Notes: a model not told the origin generated them from the letters alone. A stretch of DNA of 64,000 bases from Neorhodopirellula pilleata (GCF_007859915.1 NZ_SJPM01000017.1:1-64000), one strand, 5' to 3'; positions 1 to 8,024 are shown, numbered from the stretch's first letter. Numbers and translations are program-made.

Positions 1-6
1 GCGTTC

Positions 7-87
7 ACTCGAAACCCTCGTTTGCGTGCGTGGATTGAAGTCTTAGTAACCTGCAATACACGCGTAAAACGCCGAGGGTTTTCGAGT
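7..87. repeat. Imperfect inverted repeat at left edge
   Basis: The arms ACTCGAAACCCTCG (7-20) and CGAGGGTTTTCGAGT (73-87) are complementary apart from one extra T. The intervening DNA has no coding signal. It could be an intergenic palindromic element or the terminator region of a gene to the left of the window; there is no long T-run. The rest of the stretch up to 217 holds nothing I recognise. Confidence 0.5.
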
Positions 88-217
88 TTTCTAAATAAAT
101 CGCAAATCAAGCTTCGCTTGATTGAGGGCTAGTGCTCTGCGGCTCATCCTAGATTCGAATTGGAATAATGCACTAGACTCTGGACTCGGCACCCGAACTC
201 GCAACAGAAAACTCATC

Positions 218-1117
218 ATGAAATTACCTACCACGATGGCCGTCGCGGCCATCTTCTTATCTTCAGTCCCTGTCACGGCGCAATCGACACATCACAGTGT
301 CGTCTACGACGCCAAAACATTGCCGAGCAAAATCTTTTCCGGCAGTCGAAATTACGCGGTGTACCTGCCGCCGGGTTATGAAACCTCGAATCGAAGTTAC
401 CCCGTTCTGTATCTGTTGCACGGATCAGGTGACGACCAAACCGGATGGGTTCAATTTGGTGAAGTGCAACACATCGCCGACAAAGCCATCGCGGAGGGAC
501 TGGCAACACCGATGGTGATCGTGATGCCAGATGCCCACACCGGGCACCGAGGTTATTTCAACGATATCCGCGGCGATTGGAATTACGAGGATTTTTTCTT
601 TGAAGAGTTCGTACCATTCATTGAAAAGACGTATCGAGTCAAAACGGAAAAGCGTTATCGAGCCGTCGCGGGTCTATCTATGGGCGGTGGCGGATCGTAC
701 ATGTACGCGCTGCATCATCCAGAAATGTTTTCGTCGTCTTGCCCCTTGAGTGCGTTCGTCGGACCGCTTGATTTAGAGGATGCTAGAAAACGCTTCAACC
801 GACCGCGACCTAACGAGCCGGACGTTGAATTGCCACCGGTGACGGACGATCAAATTGTCGAATATCTGAAGCGACACAACGCCCTGCAGTTGATCGAAAC
901 GATGCCTGTTGAAGACCTCAAGAGCGTTCGTTGGTACATCGATTGTGGCGACGATGACTTTTTGTACGAGGGGAATTCGCTGGTACACATTGCAATGCGA
1001 AAACGCGACGTACCGCACGAGTATCGAGTCCGCGACGGCGGACATCGTTGGAGCTATTGGCGGTCTGCTCTGCCGAGCGTACTCAGTTTTGTGTCGGAAG
1101 GTTTTCACCAAAACTAG
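218..1117 (+). CDS. Secreted esterase of the putative-esterase (esterase D/feruloyl esterase-like) family
   Basis: This is an alpha/beta-hydrolase of 299 residues. The ATG at 218 is preferred because it opens a signal peptide (MKLPTTMAVAAIFLSSVPVTA); an in-frame TTG at 122 would add 32 residues with no signal character. The nucleophile elbow GLSMGG places the catalytic Ser at about residue 154, and the C-terminal DGGH gives the likely His at about 276. The early motif LYLLHGSGDD is the oxyanion-hole strand typical of the family. Members hydrolyse carboxylic esters on sugars or plant polymers, or act as S-formylglutathione hydrolases; export favours a polysaccharide ester, but the substrate is inference. 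Another secreted hydrolase follows 76 bp downstream. Confidence 0.85.
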   Translation: MKLPTTMAVAAIFLSSVPVTAQSTHHSVVYDAKTLPSKIFSGSRNYAVYLPPGYETSNRSYPVLYLLHGSGDDQTGWVQFGEVQHIADKAIAEGLATPMVIVMPDAHTGHRGYFNDIRGDWNYEDFFFEEFVPFIEKTYRVKTEKRYRAVAGLSMGGGGSYMYALHHPEMFSSSCPLSAFVGPLDLEDARKRFNRPRPNEPDVELPPVTDDQIVEYLKRHNALQLIETMPVEDLKSVRWYIDCGDDDFLYEGNSLVHIAMRKRDVPHEYRVRDGGHRWSYWRSALPSVLSFVSEGFHQN

Positions 1118-1193
1118 CCGGTTTGAACCGTTTCAAGAAGCACATCGTTTACAATGCTAACTCGGGAACATTCCCCCATCTCTGGAGCAAGTC

Positions 1194-2198
1194 ATGACAC
1201 TCAACAGTGCCGCCATTGCCGCGATGATCATTCTGTCAGCGACGGTCGCTATGGCGGAGCCACCGCAAACCGGTCGTCGCATTTCCTTGGATGAGAAATC
1301 GCGCCGCGAAGATGCCAGACGCGAAGATACCAGACGACCGGGGCAACGTTTCGGCGACAACGCACCTGATGATGTCAAGGTGCTGCGGGACGTTGTCTTT
1401 GGGACCGGAGGCGGCCGCGACTTGACGATGCATGTCGTGCTGCCTGAAAAGGCGGCATCGCAGCCGGCCCCCGCGTACGTATGGATTCATGGCGGCGGCT
1501 GGCAAGGAGGTAGCAAGGACGGCGGCGTGCGACAGGTCATCGCGCTCGTGCGTGAGGGCTTCGTGGGAGCGACGATCGAGTACCGGCTCACCGGCGAATC
1601 CGCGTTTCCAGCACAAATCGAAGACTGCAAATGCGCCATCCGATACCTGCGTGCCCACGCGAAAAAATACAACATCGATCCCGATCGCATTGCGGTCGGA
1701 GGCAGTTCCGCAGGCGGGCATTTGGTCGCGCTACTGGGGACGTCCGGGAATGTCGAAGGGCTGGAGGGCGATGGCGGTTGGGCGGAGCAATCGAGCGCCG
1801 TCCAAGCAGTCGTCGATCTATACGGGCCGACTGATTTCAAAGCGTTCGTGACGACCAAAGGCTTCGAAGGACACAATCGAGACGGTTCGCCCGAGTCCAA
1901 ACTATTGGGAGGAGGTGAGGTGGTAGGAAACATTGATGGGATCCGCCGCGTCAATCCGATCACCTACGTCGACTCTGCCGATCCACCGTTTCTTATCATT
2001 CATGGCACCGCCGATAGAACCGTCCCTTTGAACCAAAGCGAATTGATGCATGCGGCACTTCAAAAGGCCAAGGTCAGCAGTCGCCTTCATATCATCGAAG
2101 GGGCGGGCCACCGTGGCCCAGCGTTTTCGGAACGGGAGATTCGCGAGATGCAAGTTCAATTTCTGATCAGCGCATTGGCAGCGAAAACACAGCGTTAA
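1194..2198 (+). CDS. Secreted alpha/beta hydrolase, BD-FAE/acetyl-esterase type
   Basis: The 334-residue product begins with a signal peptide (MTLNSAAIAAMIILSATVAMA) after a GGAG ribosome-binding site. HGGGW at about residues 99-103 is the oxyanion-hole motif of the hormone-sensitive-lipase/BD-FAE group. GGSSAGG carries the catalytic Ser at about 172, HGTADRTVP holds the likely acidic residue and GAGHRG the catalytic His near the end. The family deacylates acetylated or feruloylated carbohydrates and small esters. The gene lies in tandem with the preceding esterase, which suggests a degraded or compact polysaccharide-utilisation region. Confidence 0.85.
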   Translation: MTLNSAAIAAMIILSATVAMAEPPQTGRRISLDEKSRREDARREDTRRPGQRFGDNAPDDVKVLRDVVFGTGGGRDLTMHVVLPEKAASQPAPAYVWIHGGGWQGGSKDGGVRQVIALVREGFVGATIEYRLTGESAFPAQIEDCKCAIRYLRAHAKKYNIDPDRIAVGGSSAGGHLVALLGTSGNVEGLEGDGGWAEQSSAVQAVVDLYGPTDFKAFVTTKGFEGHNRDGSPESKLLGGGEVVGNIDGIRRVNPITYVDSADPPFLIIHGTADRTVPLNQSELMHAALQKAKVSSRLHIIEGAGHRGPAFSEREIREMQVQFLISALAAKTQR

Positions 2199-2208
2199 GC
2201 TAACCGTA

Positions 2209-2829
2209 ATGGAAGACAACACCTTGGAAGCGACCGTGAATCCGATGGAAAATGATCGTACGTGTCGACGTTGGCTGACTCTTGTATGGTTCGTTTGCGT
2301 CGTGGCTGGTTTGGTCACGCAAACGCGAACGTCACCGGCCGATGAGTCGATCGTTCGGCAGATAGGTGTTGGCGATGGGGTTACCGACGACACTTCCGCC
2401 ATTCAGCGGGCCGTTGATGCTTCCATTGGCGAGTTGCATTTTCGTGCGGGCACTTATCGAATCACTCGTCCGATCGTCATCGAGCTTGCCAAAGTTGGGC
2501 GAACGTCGATCCGTGGTGGCGGAGTGGCGATCACCGGCTGCACCATTCAACATACCCATGACGCACCAAACTCGGCGAACATTCGCATTCTCGGAAGAAG
2601 TCGTCCCGTTCAGCAAACCGACGAACCGCGACACGGCAATATTACGATCGCCAACAATGTCACGCATGTACGATCCTCGACTTTCATCCGTGTGGTCTAC
2701 TATCATGCGGGGTACGTGATTTCGCCAGGCAGTGGCGTGAGCGAATTGAATGCTCAAGGTGACACCTCCGTTTTCTCCCGGTTACTTCAACCAACTGATT
2801 CTGCTGGCGAGGCAATGATCAATGTTTGA
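2209..2829 (+). pseudogene. Internally deleted pectate-lyase-like beta-helix protein
   Basis: The reading frame encodes 206 residues. A signal-like segment (WLTLVWFVCVVAGLVTQ) starts best from an ATG at 2245. Next comes the N-terminal signature of pectate_lyase_3/right-handed beta-helix proteins, GVGDGVTDDTSAIQRAVD, with FRAGTYRITRPIVI. At about residue 101 the text jumps from TSIRGGG into a late helix coil, ITGCTIQHTHDAPNSANI. The last 50 residues then lose all repeat character. Family members are usually 400-500 residues or longer, so I infer a central deletion plus a frameshift. The end overlaps the convergent kinase gene by 11 bp. It could still be expressed, but a folded beta-helix is unlikely. 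Confidence 0.65.
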
Positions 2830-3892
2830 TAGAATTCAATTCTGGCAATTCAAACCAGAAGGTTGCTCGCTTTTCGTCAGTTTGATATCCCACGCTGCCG
2901 TCATGTGCACGAATAAGCTCACGCACGATTGCCAGTCCTAATCCGGCACCCCCGTATTCGCGTGACCGAGATTTCTCAGCTCGCTGAAAGCGTTCAAAAA
3001 GCGGCAACGCGGGGGGAGGTGGGTTGTCGCAGTCGTTCTCGATGGCAACCCGACGAATTCGATCCCGCTGAATGACTCGGATCCGGATCCGACCGTTGCG
3101 AGGCGTATAGTGAAGCGTATTGTCAAGTAAGTTAGTGAGAACCTGGGTTAAACGCGAACGATCGGCAAATACCTGACACTGGGAGTCCGACTCGGTCGAC
3201 AAAGCAATTCCCATGGAATCGAATCGAGGCTCAAATCGCAGCAGCACGCTCGCTATCAACTCGTTAAGATCGACCACTTCCGGATTGAGGTCCTGAATTG
3301 ATTCCGCTCTGGTCAGCTGAAATAGCTCATCCACGAGCCGAACCAGTCGCATCGTTTCCTCCAACAGCGACGCGAAAATTTGCGGATCAGGATCGAAAAC
3401 CTGATCATGTAGTCCCTCGAGGAATCCTCGGATATTGGTAAGAGGCGTTCGAAGTTCATGCGCCACATCGCTGATGAACTCGCGTCGTCTCGACTCGGCT
3501 GACTGTAGGTCATCGGCCATGCGGTTGAAGGCAACGCATAAGTCATCGATCTCGGCGCAACCCTTCACTTCGGTCGAATGGCGAAAGTCTCCCTGCGCGA
3601 CGCGGCTTGCCGATTCCACCAATCGACCGATCGGGGCCACTAATCGGGCATTGAGCCAAGAATTCATGACCGATGCCACCAAGAATCCTGCGGTACCTGC
3701 CAACAGCAAATAGTGGTCAACGGCTTTGAGAAACATCCGATGGGTTTCCTCGGCATCAATATGATACTGCTGCACCAGCGCCATGAAATAGTTCGATGCC
3801 AGCCAATGCACCGAAGCGGCAATTAACGCCAACATGACTCCAACGGAGCATACATGAATCAAGAAAAGCTTCCAAATAAGACGCAGTGGCAT
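2819..3892 (-). CDS. Membrane sensor histidine kinase, BaeS/HprS-like
   Basis: This 357-residue kinase has two membrane helices (about 9-32 and 62-80). They flank a periplasmic loop of only about 30 residues that contains His44, His51, Met37 and Met53. A HAMP domain follows (about 81-133), then HisKA with the phospho-acceptor His145 in DVAHELRTPL, and HATPase_c with an N-box (LTNLLDNTLHY) and a G2 box (YGGAGLGLAIV). The usual DxGxG box is degenerate (NDCDNPPPP), as it is to a lesser degree in BaeS. The gene sits 5 bp behind its response regulator and divergent from the Met-rich lipoprotein/msrPQ genes. By analogy with E. coli HprS it may sense oxidants such as HOCl; the sensing role is inference. 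Confidence 0.9.
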   Translation of the reverse strand: MPLRLIWKLFLIHVCSVGVMLALIAASVHWLASNYFMALVQQYHIDAEETHRMFLKAVDHYLLLAGTAGFLVASVMNSWLNARLVAPIGRLVESASRVAQGDFRHSTEVKGCAEIDDLCVAFNRMADDLQSAESRRREFISDVAHELRTPLTNIRGFLEGLHDQVFDPDPQIFASLLEETMRLVRLVDELFQLTRAESIQDLNPEVVDLNELIASVLLRFEPRFDSMGIALSTESDSQCQVFADRSRLTQVLTNLLDNTLHYTPRNGRIRIRVIQRDRIRRVAIENDCDNPPPPALPLFERFQRAEKSRSREYGGAGLGLAIVRELIRAHDGSVGYQTDEKRATFWFELPELNSIKH

Positions 3893-3897
3893 TGAAC

Positions 3898-4599
3898 TCA
3901 GCCTTCCGAACGATCGGTGAAATGGTAGCCAATTCCTCGAACTGTATGAATGAACTTCGGGCAGTTAGGGTCATCGCCGATTTTATTTCGAAGTTTCCCG
4001 ATATGAACATCAACAACACGATCGACGACAGACTCGCCATTGGGATATAGCATTCTGAGCAATTCGCATCGCATAAAAATTCGGCCTGGTGAATTGATCA
4101 GGGTTTGTAACAATCTCAATTCTATCGGTGTCAAAGAGATTGATGCGCCGTCGAGAGTCACACGGCGTTTTGATTCGTCAAACTCGAGTCCCGCGTGGCA
4201 GATCAGGTGATCCGAATGACTCTCTGATCGCCATGATGAACGTCGCAGCAATGCTTTGACTCGCGCCATCAACTCACGCGGGCTAAAGGGTTTGCTCAGG
4301 TAATCGTCACCGCCAAGCTCTAAGCCTAGGATGCGATCAAGTTCGTCATCACGGGCGGTCAGGAAAAGGATCGGTGTTTGAGCGGTTTTTCGGACTTCCG
4401 TGCAAACCGACCAACCGTCAAGGATTGGCAACATCACGTCAAGAATAATCAGCCGCGGAGCCGACTCGCGAACCATCGTGAGCGCAGACTCGCCATCGAA
4501 AGCACAGATCGGTGTGTAGCCATCACGCACCAGGTAACGCACGATGAGATCAGATGTTTTGGGGTGGTCCTCGGCGACTAATATGACGTTGTTTTTCAT
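3898..4599 (-). CDS. OmpR/PhoB-family response regulator
   Basis: The 233-residue protein has a receiver domain (about 4-115), with acidic pocket residues Glu10-Asp11, phospho-acceptor Asp54 in LIILDVMLP and the conserved Lys in YLSKPFSPREL. A winged-helix Trans_reg_C domain follows (about 135-230), ending in VDVHIGKLRNKIG and TVRGIGYHF. It is the first gene of a two-gene operon with the histidine kinase. The operon is transcribed divergently from the Met-rich lipoprotein, and the 178-bp gap contains an inverted repeat that could be its operator. The arrangement parallels hprRS-msrPQ of E. coli; regulation of the neighbouring msr genes is inference. Confidence 0.93.
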   Translation of the reverse strand: MKNNVILVAEDHPKTSDLIVRYLVRDGYTPICAFDGESALTMVRESAPRLIILDVMLPILDGWSVCTEVRKTAQTPILFLTARDDELDRILGLELGGDDYLSKPFSPRELMARVKALLRRSSWRSESHSDHLICHAGLEFDESKRRVTLDGASISLTPIELRLLQTLINSPGRIFMRCELLRMLYPNGESVVDRVVDVHIGKLRNKIGDDPNCPKFIHTVRGIGYHFTDRSEG

Positions 4600-4664
4600 A
4601 GGTCCATTATCACAAGTATCAAGAATCTAGCAATGAGCAGGAATTTGATCGAGATCTTTACACA

Positions 4665-4681
4665 ATCGTTGCGCAAACGAT
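4665..4681. promoter_or_regulatory. Candidate operator: inverted repeat ATCGTT-GCGCA-AACGAT
   Basis: A perfect 6-bp inverted repeat with a 5-bp spacer lies in the intergenic region shared by the divergent regulator and lipoprotein genes. It is the clearest symmetric sequence there. OmpR-family proteins often bind direct repeats, so assigning this site to the neighbouring regulator is speculative. Confidence 0.35.
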
Positions 4682-4777
4682 GTCGGTGTGCAAAAAAGCC
4701 TTGCTAATATCCACGCCATCTGACGCTCAACAGCGTCCCCGTTCAACCCTTCATCGATCAATTCGACAGGAAAAAAC

Positions 4778-5056
4778 ATGGCCATAATCCTCCGATTTTC
4801 AGCACTCGTAATTCTCGCTCTTTCGACCGGATGTTCCGGAACCACCTCACCAAGCGGCCCAGAATCCTCGATGCAGGGAGAGTCCTCGATGCAGGGAGAG
4901 CCCATGATGCAGGGAGAGCCCATGATGCAGGGAGAGCCCATGATGCAGGGTGAGCCCATGATGCAGGGAGAGCCCATGATGCAGGGAGAGTCCTCGATGC
5001 AGGGAGAGTCCATGATGAAGGGTGAGCCAATGATGAAGGCCGATAGTGACGAATAA
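4778..5056 (+). CDS. Methionine-rich repeat lipoprotein (MrpX-like oxidant sink, predicted)
   Basis: This is a 92-residue protein with a lipoprotein-type leader (MAIILRFSALVILALSTGC). Lipidation is expected at Cys19, although Ser at -3 departs from the usual Leu. Residues 30-89 are ten hexapeptide repeats of the type [P/S][M/S]M[Q/K]GE. They carry 17 of the protein's 18 Met; the other is the initiator. The mature part is otherwise acidic, flexible and low in complexity. The gene starts the msrP-msrQ cluster, with 65 bp before the msrP ATG. In Azospira a Met-rich periplasmic peptide (MrpX) scavenges hypochlorite and is regenerated by MsrP. The same role here is inferred from composition and context, since repeat proteins cannot be assigned by homology. 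Strand and frame are supported by the leader and an AGGA ribosome-binding site. Confidence 0.8.
   Translation: MAIILRFSALVILALSTGCSGTTSPSGPESSMQGESSMQGEPMMQGEPMMQGEPMMQGEPMMQGEPMMQGESSMQGESMMKGEPMMKADSDE
4865..5044 (+). repeat. Ten tandem 18-bp units within the Met-rich lipoprotein gene
   Basis: The units follow the pattern CCC ATG ATG CAG GGA GAG with variants. Five central units read PMMQGE, the outer ones read SSMQGE, SMMKGE and PMMKAD. Near-identity at the DNA level suggests slippage or unequal crossing-over, so the copy number may vary between strains. Confidence 0.95.
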
Positions 5057-5121
5057 GCGTTCATTTCAAGTAGTCATTATCGAACCGACGGCGGTGATCT
5101 ATTTTGAGGACAAGTGAATCG

Positions 5122-6087
5122 ATGCAGGACAGAATCACGCCACCGGAGCTTTACTGGAATCGTCGAAAGATCATTCGTGGCGGTATGGCGATCGGCAGCG
5201 GCCTAGCTACGGCTGGCTTGTATCGATGGTTGAATCCTTCCGTCAGACCGATGGCCAAGACGGCGGAGATCCGCGGAATCACTGATTCGTCTTACAACGA
5301 GGACGAGCGAAAGGCGGCAGGTTTTCTAATTGATGAAGAGCGGACACCCGAGCAAAGTATCCTCACTTACAACAACTTTTACGAGTTCACAACGAATAAA
5401 GAGCGTGTGGCGTCTGTCGCGATGAACTTTGACACGAGTGATTGGACACTGCAGGTTGATGGGTTGGTTGATCATCCAACGGCGTTCTCGATTGAGCAAT
5501 TGCGATCGCTGGCACCTTTGGAGGAACGCGTCTACCGGATGCGGTGTGTGGAAGCTTGGTCAATGGTCATTCCCTGGGTGGGATTTTCGGTCGCACGTCT
5601 CCTCGAGGTGGTTCAACCGAAACCAGAGGCAAAATATGTTGCATTCGAAACTCTCTATGATCCGCAACGGATGCCCGGGCAAAAGTCCGATGTGCTCCAG
5701 TGGCCTTATGTCGAAGGTCTCCGACTGGACGAGGCGATGCATCCATTGGCGTTCTTGGCCTTGGGTTTGTATGGCAAAGAATTGCCACCGCAGGATGGCG
5801 CCCCCATCCGTCTGGTGATTCCATGGAAGTATGGGTTTAAGGGAATCAAGTCCATCGTCAAAATCTCGTTGACCTCGATGGAACCGCCGACCAGTTGGAA
5901 CCGCTACTCGCCAAGTGAGTATGGCTTTTACGCCAACGTTAATCCGGAGGTTGATCATCCCCGGTGGAGCCAAGCGACGGAACAGCGGATAGGCGAGAGC
6001 GGACGTCGAAAAACACTGCTGTTCAACGGCTACGAGGACCAAGTGGCCGACCTGTATACCGGTATGGATTTGCGGGAGAACTTTTAA
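5122..6087 (+). CDS. msrP: Periplasmic protein-methionine-sulfoxide reductase, molybdopterin catalytic subunit
   Basis: MsrP (YedY) reduces methionine sulfoxide in exported proteins using a molybdopterin cofactor. The ATG at 5122 is preferred over a TTG at 5104; it gives 321 residues with a twin-arginine motif (NRRKIIRGG, residues 13-21) for export as a folded holoenzyme. The signature RMRCVEAWSMVIPW contains the Mo-ligating Cys142, and the family motifs PRQ-like YDPQRMPG and LVIPWKYGFKGIKSI follow. Length and motif order match E. coli MsrP. The stop codon overlaps the ATG of the next gene (TAATG), implying translational coupling with the MsrQ fusion that supplies electrons. The lipoprotein upstream is a plausible substrate. 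Confidence 0.95.
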   Translation: MQDRITPPELYWNRRKIIRGGMAIGSGLATAGLYRWLNPSVRPMAKTAEIRGITDSSYNEDERKAAGFLIDEERTPEQSILTYNNFYEFTTNKERVASVAMNFDTSDWTLQVDGLVDHPTAFSIEQLRSLAPLEERVYRMRCVEAWSMVIPWVGFSVARLLEVVQPKPEAKYVAFETLYDPQRMPGQKSDVLQWPYVEGLRLDEAMHPLAFLALGLYGKELPPQDGAPIRLVIPWKYGFKGIKSIVKISLTSMEPPTSWNRYSPSEYGFYANVNPEVDHPRWSQATEQRIGESGRRKTLLFNGYEDQVADLYTGMDLRENF

Positions 6088-7892
6088 TGAACACTGAAAC
6101 TGCCCAAACGGCTTTGCCGAGCAAGCAATCGAGAGATCCGCTGGCGATGATTTCGAAAGAAGTGAACGCGGCGATGGGCGACTCATCGTTTCTTCGAGGG
6201 GTTGTTATCTTCAATGGATTGATACCCATCATGATTATGCTTGCAGATGCATGGCGTGGCCTTTTGGGTGCCAATGCCGTCAACAACGCACTTCACATCA
6301 CGGGACTCCTTTCACTTGTATTTTTGTTTCTGTCGCTCGTAGTGACACCACTACGCAAAATAACGGGCTGGAATCAACTGATCAGTGTCCGCCGTTCGTT
6401 AGGCTTGTTCGGCTTTTTCTACGCGATATTGCATTTGGCAATTTATATCGTCTTTGATCGTGCGCTCGATCTGGCGAGTACCATCGAAGAAATCTTGAGC
6501 CGTGGTTTTCTCCAAGTGGGAAGTGTCGCGGTGCTGTTGATGGTCCCTCTTGCAATCACATCAACCAACGGCATGATTCGACGAATGGGTGCCAAGCGTT
6601 GGAAACTGCTCCATCGTCTTGCCTACGCCGTTGTGATTTTAGGGGTGTTACACTTTTACATGTTGGTGAAGTCGGATGTACGACAGCCGATCGCGTTCGC
6701 CATTGCTTTAACGCCGTTATTGGGGTTCCGCTTCGTCGACCACTATCGACAAATACGACAGAAAGCAACGAAGGCTATCATCGCTACCGCCACAACCAGT
6801 CAAAGCCGACCTCGCCCGCGATTCTGGCGAGGTAATCTTCGAGTAGCACGGATCTTCCAAGAAACCGACCATGTAAAAACGTTTCGATTGGTAACAAGTG
6901 ACGCTGCTGAGTTTCCGTTTCAACATCAGGCCGGTCAGTACTTGACGATCCAGTTGCCCTGCGACGGCCAATACGTCCGTCGATCGTACACGATCTCGTC
7001 TTCGCCCGAACGCTCAGGCTACGTGGAAATTACGGTCAAGCGCGAGGACCATGGAGTCGGGTCACGTCTTCTTCACGATATCGTTTTGGAGGGAGACGAA
7101 CTGAGTGTCGCCGCACCGGCGGGACGTTTTGTATTTGATGAAAGCAAGTATGACGCGGTGACACTAATTGCAGGCGGTGTTGGAATTACTCCAATGATGT
7201 CGATCGCGAGAAGCTTGACGGACCGATCATGGGCCGGAACCATTTATTTCGTGTTTGTTGCGCGTGCCCAAAAAGACTTGATTTTCCGAAGTGAACTGGA
7301 GCACTTGGCAAGCAGGTTTCCCAACATACGAATGTTGATCACATTGACAGAATCGGACGAGGACCCTACTTGGCGAGATGCAAGAGGACGACTGAACGCG
7401 GTTGGGTTAAAACAATTCTTCGGCGAATCAACCGATCATCCCGCTCTCGTTTGCGGGCCTAAGCAAATGATGATCGCGACATGCGACTTACTTCGCGAAA
7501 TTGGTCTTCCTGAGGAATTGATTCTCACCGAAGAATTCGTTTCGCCCGAGATTTCCCAGCGAGGTGAGGATGCCAGCTTCATGTTGACGTCCGACCAATC
7601 CTCGACCGGTGAGCAATCCTCGATCAGTGAAGCGGTCGTGCATTTTTCATCTTCTGAAGTCGCCACGACCATTTCGGCCGACATGACCTTGCTTGAGGCT
7701 GCCGAAGCGGTGGGTATCGAAATACCGTTCGAGTGCCGCTCAGGAATCTGCGGGCAATGCAAGGTGAGATGCGTTGAGGGGGATGTCTACATGCCCGTCA
7801 CTGACGCATTGTCGCAACAAGAGAGGTTCGATGGCTTCATCCTTGCTTGTCAAGCAAGTCCCAGGACTACGGAAATCCGTATCGATGCTTGA
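6087..7892 (+). CDS. msrQ: MsrQ heme-membrane domain fused to FAD/NAD reductase and 2Fe-2S ferredoxin
   Basis: The 601-residue protein has three parts. Residues about 35-225 are an MsrQ/ferric-reductase-like membrane domain, with several helices and His residues in LHITG, ILHLAIY, LLHRLAYA and LHFYM. Residues about 260-485 are a ferredoxin-NADP-reductase-like domain, with the flavin motif RSYTISSSPE, the nucleotide motif GGVGITPMM and the late motif VCGPKQMM. Residues about 515-601 are a plant-type 2Fe-2S domain (CRSGICGQCKV, then a single C in LACQASP). E. coli MsrQ is only about 210 residues and takes electrons from the separate flavin reductase Fre. Here the electron route NAD(P)H-FAD-2Fe-2S-heme-MsrP appears to be in one chain; the order is inference. 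ATG 6087 overlaps the msrP stop. Confidence 0.9.
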   Translation: MNTETAQTALPSKQSRDPLAMISKEVNAAMGDSSFLRGVVIFNGLIPIMIMLADAWRGLLGANAVNNALHITGLLSLVFLFLSLVVTPLRKITGWNQLISVRRSLGLFGFFYAILHLAIYIVFDRALDLASTIEEILSRGFLQVGSVAVLLMVPLAITSTNGMIRRMGAKRWKLLHRLAYAVVILGVLHFYMLVKSDVRQPIAFAIALTPLLGFRFVDHYRQIRQKATKAIIATATTSQSRPRPRFWRGNLRVARIFQETDHVKTFRLVTSDAAEFPFQHQAGQYLTIQLPCDGQYVRRSYTISSSPERSGYVEITVKREDHGVGSRLLHDIVLEGDELSVAAPAGRFVFDESKYDAVTLIAGGVGITPMMSIARSLTDRSWAGTIYFVFVARAQKDLIFRSELEHLASRFPNIRMLITLTESDEDPTWRDARGRLNAVGLKQFFGESTDHPALVCGPKQMMIATCDLLREIGLPEELILTEEFVSPEISQRGEDASFMLTSDQSSTGEQSSISEAVVHFSSSEVATTISADMTLLEAAEAVGIEIPFECRSGICGQCKVRCVEGDVYMPVTDALSQQERFDGFILACQASPRTTEIRIDA

Positions 7893-7959
7893 TGCAGAAA
7901 CGATGAAGAGCTCATGGGTGGCAGCTTATCGTCGCTTGATTCAACACACGAGAAAAACA

Positions 7960-7988
7960 CACCTCGCTCAGTCGAACTGAGCGAGGTG
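7960..7988 (-). terminator. Intrinsic terminator between convergent genes
   Basis: A perfect 13-bp stem, CACCTCGCTCAGT with ACTGAGCGAGGTG around a 3-nt loop, lies between the msrQ stop and the stop of the barrel gene. On the minus strand it is followed by a T-rich run (GTGTTTTTCTCG), so it best serves the minus-strand gene. It may also stop msr transcription. Confidence 0.8.
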
Positions 7989-8024
7989 CAGAGGTCAGGC
8001 AGGGTTCCTCAGGAGCAGCAACTA

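Noticed and set aside
4627..5064. Minus-strand frame with repeated MGSPCI across the Met-rich lipoprotein
   Set aside because: It is the antisense reading of the 18-bp repeats; it lacks a leader and ribosome-binding site, while the plus strand has a lipoprotein leader and operon context.
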